7,313 nucleotides of DNA from Pseudomonadota bacterium (GTDB lineage Bacteria > Pseudomonadota > Alphaproteobacteria > Caulobacterales > Caulobacteraceae), in the NCBI GenBank assembly GCA_023445955.1, contig JAEXJH010000239.1:1-7313 (forward strand), given 5' to 3'. The notes under the pieces were generated by a model. That model did not search any database, had not been told where the DNA came from, and saw only the letters and a program-made list of their open reading frames with translations. This document shows, in pieces, positions 4,669 through 7,313 of the stretch; position 1 is the first letter of the stretch, and every line of letters begins with the position of its first letter. Position numbers and translations under genes: made by a program.

Positions 4669-5997
4669 GTGACGACCGACACCACCAAGCTTGGCCCAGT
4701 GACCAAGGGCGCGCGCATCGACGCGCTGGACATCCTGCGCGGGGTGGCCGTGCTGGGCATCCTGCTGATGAACATCCCGGAGATGGGCCTGCGATTCGAG
4801 TGGGGCAAACCGCCCCTGCCGGTGGCGGCCAACCCCGACTGGATCGCCTACGCCATCCAGACCGTCGGCTTCTCCGGGACCATGCGCGGGCTGTTCACCC
4901 TGCTGTTCGGGGCCGGCATGGTCATCATGCTGCGCCGGGCCGACGCCGAGCAGGAGGGCGTGGCGCGGCAGGCCTACTACACCCGCTGCTTCGCCCTGAT
5001 GGTGCTGGGCGTGATCAACTTCGCCGTCTTCCTGTGGCCCGGCGAGATCCTGTTCAGCTACGGCCTGTGCGGCCTGGTCCTGCCGCTGTTCCGCAAGGCT
5101 CCGCCACGCATGCTGGTGACGGCGGCCGTGGCCATGCTGGCGGTGATGACGATCGGCATCGCGGCCCCGGCTCTCAAGAATGTCGAGGCCATGCGCACGA
5201 CCGAGGCGGCGATGGCGGCCAAGGCAGCTGGCAAGACCCTGACCAAGGACCAGAAGGCGGCGATCGAGAAGCGCGAGACCCGGATCAAGGAACGCCTCGG
5301 CCCCGAGGCCCGTGAAAAGGAGCGCCAGACCCGAACCCACATGCCCGATCTCCTGGCCTGGAGCGTGCAACAGTGGACCACCTTCAACCTCGACCTGAAC
5401 GAGGGCGCGCACATCTTCCTGCTGGAGTCGATCGCCTTCATGCTGCTGGGCGTGGCGCTGCTGCAGACCGGGGTGCTGACCGGCGAGCGACCGGCCTCGA
5501 CCTACTGGACCTTGCTGGGGATAGGCCTGGTCGTCGGCCTGGCGGTGCGCGGTGGCGTCGTCTATGCGCGCTGGACCACCGGCTACCTGGCCAACTCGTT
5601 CGCCACGCCGCTGGAGCCCCTGACCTACGAGCTGGGCCGTCTGTTCATGACCCTGGCCTGGCTGGGCGGGCTGATGCTGCTGATCAAGGCGCGGGTGCTG
5701 GGGGGTCTCGCGGGCGTGCTGTCGGCGGTGGGGCGCATGGCCCTGACCAACTACATCCTGCAGTCGGTGGTGACCTCGATCCTGTTCTACGGCCTGGGCT
5801 TCTACGACAAGTTCGGCTTCGCCCAGCTTATGGGCGTGGCGGCGCTGATCTGGGTGGGCCAGAGCATCGCCAGCGTGTTGTGGCTCAAGGTCTACGAGAT
5901 GGGTCCGGCCGAGTGGCTGCTGCGCTCGCTGACCTACGGCTCGTGGCGCTCGATGCGGCGGGACAGCCCGGTGCTGACGCCGCAGCCGGCGGAGTGA
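4669..5997 (+). CDS. DUF418 (YeiB-like) multi-pass membrane protein, 442 aa
   Basis: The product has the layout of the DUF418/YeiB family of inner-membrane proteins, whose biochemical function is not established. The N-terminal signature R16-I-D-A-L-D-I-L-R24-G-x-A-x-L-G30-I-x-x-M34-N35 precedes the first helix. A later M-R-G-L-F-T-L-L-F-G-A-G block is typical, and the C-terminal DUF418 part carries G-R-M-A-L-T-N-Y-x-x-Q-S and W-L-L-R-S-L-T-Y-G. About eight or more hydrophobic segments are visible. A charged, Ala/Lys/Glu-rich loop (about residues 168-230) lies between helices and could be a periplasmic or cytoplasmic helical hairpin. The start is GTG at 4669, preceded by a G-rich stretch (4659-4663) acting as a weak ribosome site; the next in-frame ATG at 4768 would cut the signature. 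The stop overlaps the lipoprotein start by one base (TGATG). Confidence 0.9.
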   Translation: MTTDTTKLGPVTKGARIDALDILRGVAVLGILLMNIPEMGLRFEWGKPPLPVAANPDWIAYAIQTVGFSGTMRGLFTLLFGAGMVIMLRRADAEQEGVARQAYYTRCFALMVLGVINFAVFLWPGEILFSYGLCGLVLPLFRKAPPRMLVTAAVAMLAVMTIGIAAPALKNVEAMRTTEAAMAAKAAGKTLTKDQKAAIEKRETRIKERLGPEAREKERQTRTHMPDLLAWSVQQWTTFNLDLNEGAHIFLLESIAFMLLGVALLQTGVLTGERPASTYWTLLGIGLVVGLAVRGGVVYARWTTGYLANSFATPLEPLTYELGRLFMTLAWLGGLMLLIKARVLGGLAGVLSAVGRMALTNYILQSVVTSILFYGLGFYDKFGFAQLMGVAALIWVGQSIASVLWLKVYEMGPAEWLLRSLTYGSWRSMRRDSPVLTPQPAE

Positions 5998-6686
5998 TGG
6001 GCGCAACGTCCAGACTTGTCGCCCTTGTCGCCGTCCTGGCCCTGACGGCGCTTGGCGGGTGCTCCCGCAGCCCGGAGGCTACCGCCGCGGAAGACGTCTC
6101 CCCGCCCTTCAGGGCGCACTATGCCGACCTCGTGCTCGATGTCCCCGTGCGCGAAGACCTCTATCAAGCCCACAATTCCGGCTGGGGCCTCAGCGTGAAG
6201 GTCTGCGACCGCCACACCCTGCCCGGGACGCCCCCGCTATGCGAGACGCTCACCGGGCCTGTCGTCAACGCGTTCGGTCTGCTCACCTTCGTCACCGCGC
6301 CCCGTCCTGGCGCACGGTTTGAGCTGCTCAAGGAGCGCCCCGCAGACGCGCCCGAGCCTCCGGCCGCACCCCTCGAGCCGATCGCGGCCGATCGCATCGA
6401 TAAGAATATCGGCGGCGGCGGCGAGGCGTATCAGCTCTCGAGGCTCAGCGTCCTCGACCCGAAGGCCGCCCTGTCCACGACGACGAACGACTGGCCTCTC
6501 GCGCGGTGCGCCACCGGGCTGCAAGGCCAGCGGTACTGCACCATCGGCTTCCTGATCAAGGGCGCGTTCGTGGAGACCCATGTCTTCGCCGAGGACGGCG
6601 TCGCCCTGGACCAGAAGCAGGTCTGGGACGTCGCCTCGGCGCTCGACGCCAAGCTCAAGGGCCTCTCGCCGCCAGCGCCCCGGTAG
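5997..6686 (+). CDS. Putative lipoprotein of unknown function, 229 aa
   Basis: The N-terminus is a lipoprotein signal peptide: R6, a hydrophobic core (7-19), and the lipobox L19-G20-G21-C22, with Ser at +2, which favours export to the outer membrane. The mature part has two short-spaced cysteine pairs, V-K-V-C...P-P-L-C (about 12 residues apart) and A-R-C...R-Y-C (about 9 apart), suited to disulfides in the periplasm. A Pro/Ala-rich stretch lies between, and a C-terminal helix ends the protein. I recognise no family. The ATG at 5997 shares one base with the TGA of the DUF418 gene, so the two are probably translated together and may work together at the envelope. The frame is open further upstream, but only as an alternative frame of the DUF418 gene, and the signal peptide fixes the start. 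Confidence 0.85.
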   Translation: MGATSRLVALVAVLALTALGGCSRSPEATAAEDVSPPFRAHYADLVLDVPVREDLYQAHNSGWGLSVKVCDRHTLPGTPPLCETLTGPVVNAFGLLTFVTAPRPGARFELLKERPADAPEPPAAPLEPIAADRIDKNIGGGGEAYQLSRLSVLDPKAALSTTTNDWPLARCATGLQGQRYCTIGFLIKGAFVETHVFAEDGVALDQKQVWDVASALDAKLKGLSPPAPR

Positions 6687-6721
6687 GTCCGCGCCGTGCG
6701 GCCAACCGTCGCCCGGTCGAC

Positions 6722-6742
6722 GTGGTTAAGGTTTCGCAAACC
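6722..6742. promoter_or_regulatory. CtrA-like half-site and small palindrome upstream of the last gene pair
   Basis: GTGGTTAA (6722-6729) reads TTAACCAC on the minus strand, one base from the CtrA half-site TTAACCAT. It is followed directly by the palindrome GGTTT-CGC-AAACC (6730-6742). The full CtrA site TTAA-N7-TTAA is not present, and no clear -10 box was found. It lies about 80 nt upstream of the next gene start, a sensible place for an operator. This is a weak match. Confidence 0.2.
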
Positions 6743-6807
6743 AGGATCGCCGCAATCGTCCCCGTGCGTCGCAGGGTTTTCTCCGGCGCACTGGAGACCA
6801 CGCCGCC

Positions 6808-7164
6808 TTGACGATCCGGACCCAAAAGACGCGCCGCCTCGCCGCCGTCGCCGGTTCGGTCGCCCTGGGCGCACTGGGGATTTTCGCCAGCCTGCTGGCG
6901 GCCGTCGCCGTCGACGCCCAGCCGCGCACGCCCGGCCGGTTGGCCGCGGTGTTCCCCCCGTGGTGGAACCCGGCCCAGGTGATCGGCGCGGCCGGTTCGG
7001 CCGGCGACATCGCCGGCGTCGGGGCTGCCTCCTTCATCGTCATCCTGCGCGGCCCGCCCGCGACCCTCGCGCAGCACGCCCGGTCCGCCGGCGCCCTGCT
7101 CCTCCTCGACCCCGCCCTCGCCGGCGCCTGCGCGCGTCCGGCCTCGGAGCTCTCGCCGTCATGA
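6808..7164 (+). CDS. Small exported or membrane-anchored protein, 118 aa
   Basis: A basic N-terminus (R4, K7, R9, R10) leads into a hydrophobic stretch (about 11-35) that is either a signal peptide, with possible cleavage after A-V-D-A37, or a membrane anchor. The exported part has F49-P-P-W-W53, a Gly/Ala-rich middle, and a C-terminal L-L-L-L-D-P followed by an A-G-A-C-A segment. The shape recalls small proteins I have seen next to chemotaxis receptor genes in related bacteria, but I cannot name a family. The proposed start is TTG at 6808, with GGAGA (6793-6797) 10 nt upstream; no ATG or better start precedes the hydrophobic segment. Its TGA overlaps the next gene's ATG (ATGA, 7161-7164), implying coupling. 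Confidence 0.65.
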   Translation: MTIRTQKTRRLAAVAGSVALGALGIFASLLAAVAVDAQPRTPGRLAAVFPPWWNPAQVIGAAGSAGDIAGVGAASFIVILRGPPATLAQHARSAGALLLLDPALAGACARPASELSPS

Positions 7165-7313
7165 ACCTCGCCTTCTCCAACCTCGACGCCCAACGCAAGA
7201 TCGGCGGCAAGCTGATCGCCATCCTGGCCTGGGCCATGATCCCGGTGGTGGTCGGCGCCCGCCTGGCGGTGCACGGCGGCGTGACCGGCCTGGCCGTCGC
7301 CGCGGTGCTGGCG
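7161..7313 (+). CDS. N-terminus of a membrane protein, possibly a methyl-accepting chemotaxis protein (cut by window edge)
   Basis: Only 51 codons are visible and the frame stays open to the edge. The N-terminus has an amphipathic lead with charged residues (D9, R12, K13, K17), then a first hydrophobic helix (about 18-34, with W24 and P28) and the start of a second (about 42-51) after a short R-L-A-V-H-G-G loop. Two closely spaced helices with a very short loop differ from classic receptors, which have a large periplasmic domain. They fit the multi-helix membrane sensors found in some alphaproteobacterial chemotaxis receptors or cyclases. That assignment is a guess; the rest of the gene would settle it. 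It overlaps the upstream gene by 4 nt. Confidence 0.55.
   Translation, partial: MNLAFSNLDAQRKIGGKLIAILAWAMIPVVVGARLAVHGGVTGLAVAAVLA

Noticed and set aside
5373..5996. Upstream extension of the lipoprotein frame
   Set aside because: It runs inside the DUF418 gene in another frame. The signal peptide and lipobox place the start at 5997.
4582..6006. A 474-codon open frame on the minus strand
   Set aside because: It lies opposite the DUF418 gene, is rich in Gln, His, Arg and Gly in a low-complexity way, and shows no family features. It is a by-product of high GC; the plus-strand gene has clear motifs.
6686..6703. Hairpin CCGC/GCGG just after the lipoprotein stop as a terminator
   Set aside because: The stem is only 4 bp plus a bulged extension, and no T-run follows, so it is not distinguishable from chance in GC-rich DNA.
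6726..7274. A 182-codon minus-strand frame over the right end
   Set aside because: It is low-complexity Arg/Ala, antisense to a frame with a signal segment and ATGA coupling.
1..7313. Mobile elements, CRISPR arrays, tRNA or phage defence genes
   Set aside because: I saw no transposase, integrase, nuclease or toxin-antitoxin features, no spaced repeat arrays and no cloverleaf sequence.

Overview
The window is very GC-rich, gene-dense DNA with tightly packed, often overlapping genes. Codon use, a promoter of Caulobacter type at the left edge, and the protein families all suggest an alphaproteobacterium, most likely of the Caulobacter/Phenylobacterium group. That assignment is inference, because no rRNA or other marker gene is present. 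I see no insertion sequence, tRNA, CRISPR array, integrase or prophage gene, and no gap above about 125 bases. The window reads as ordinary chromosome.

Layout from left to right. (1) A 148-residue protein of unknown function sits at 59-505 (+); it may be translated from a leaderless mRNA. (2) An HPP-family membrane protein with a shortened CBS region follows at 562-1473 (+). (3) A compact minus-strand operon runs from about 3853 down to 1470. Its order of transcription is a possible 8-codon leader peptide, an Lgt-like membrane acyl/diacylglyceryl transferase paralogue, a radical SAM enzyme of the Tes/MJ0619 type, and an 80-residue two-helix membrane protein. (4) A divergent Gtt1-type glutathione S-transferase lies at 3929-4591 (+). 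(5) A DUF418 (YeiB-like) membrane protein and a lipoprotein are joined by a TGATG junction at 4669-6686 (+). (6) A small signal-bearing protein at 6808-7164 overlaps the start of a membrane protein, possibly a chemotaxis receptor, that runs off the right edge.

The most interesting unit is the minus-strand operon. Tes (MJ0619) is the archaeal radical SAM enzyme that joins lipid tails through unactivated methyl carbons to make tetraether lipids. Here a Tes-like enzyme overlaps an Lgt paralogue by 92 nt and overlaps a small membrane protein by 4 nt. Lgt normally moves a diacylglyceryl group from phosphatidylglycerol onto a lipoprotein cysteine. The Lgt paralogue has lost parts of two Lgt signature motifs but keeps others. 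A reasonable hypothesis is an inner-membrane pathway in which a lipid or lipid-linked substrate is handled by the Lgt-like protein and modified by radical chemistry. The product cannot be told from sequence.
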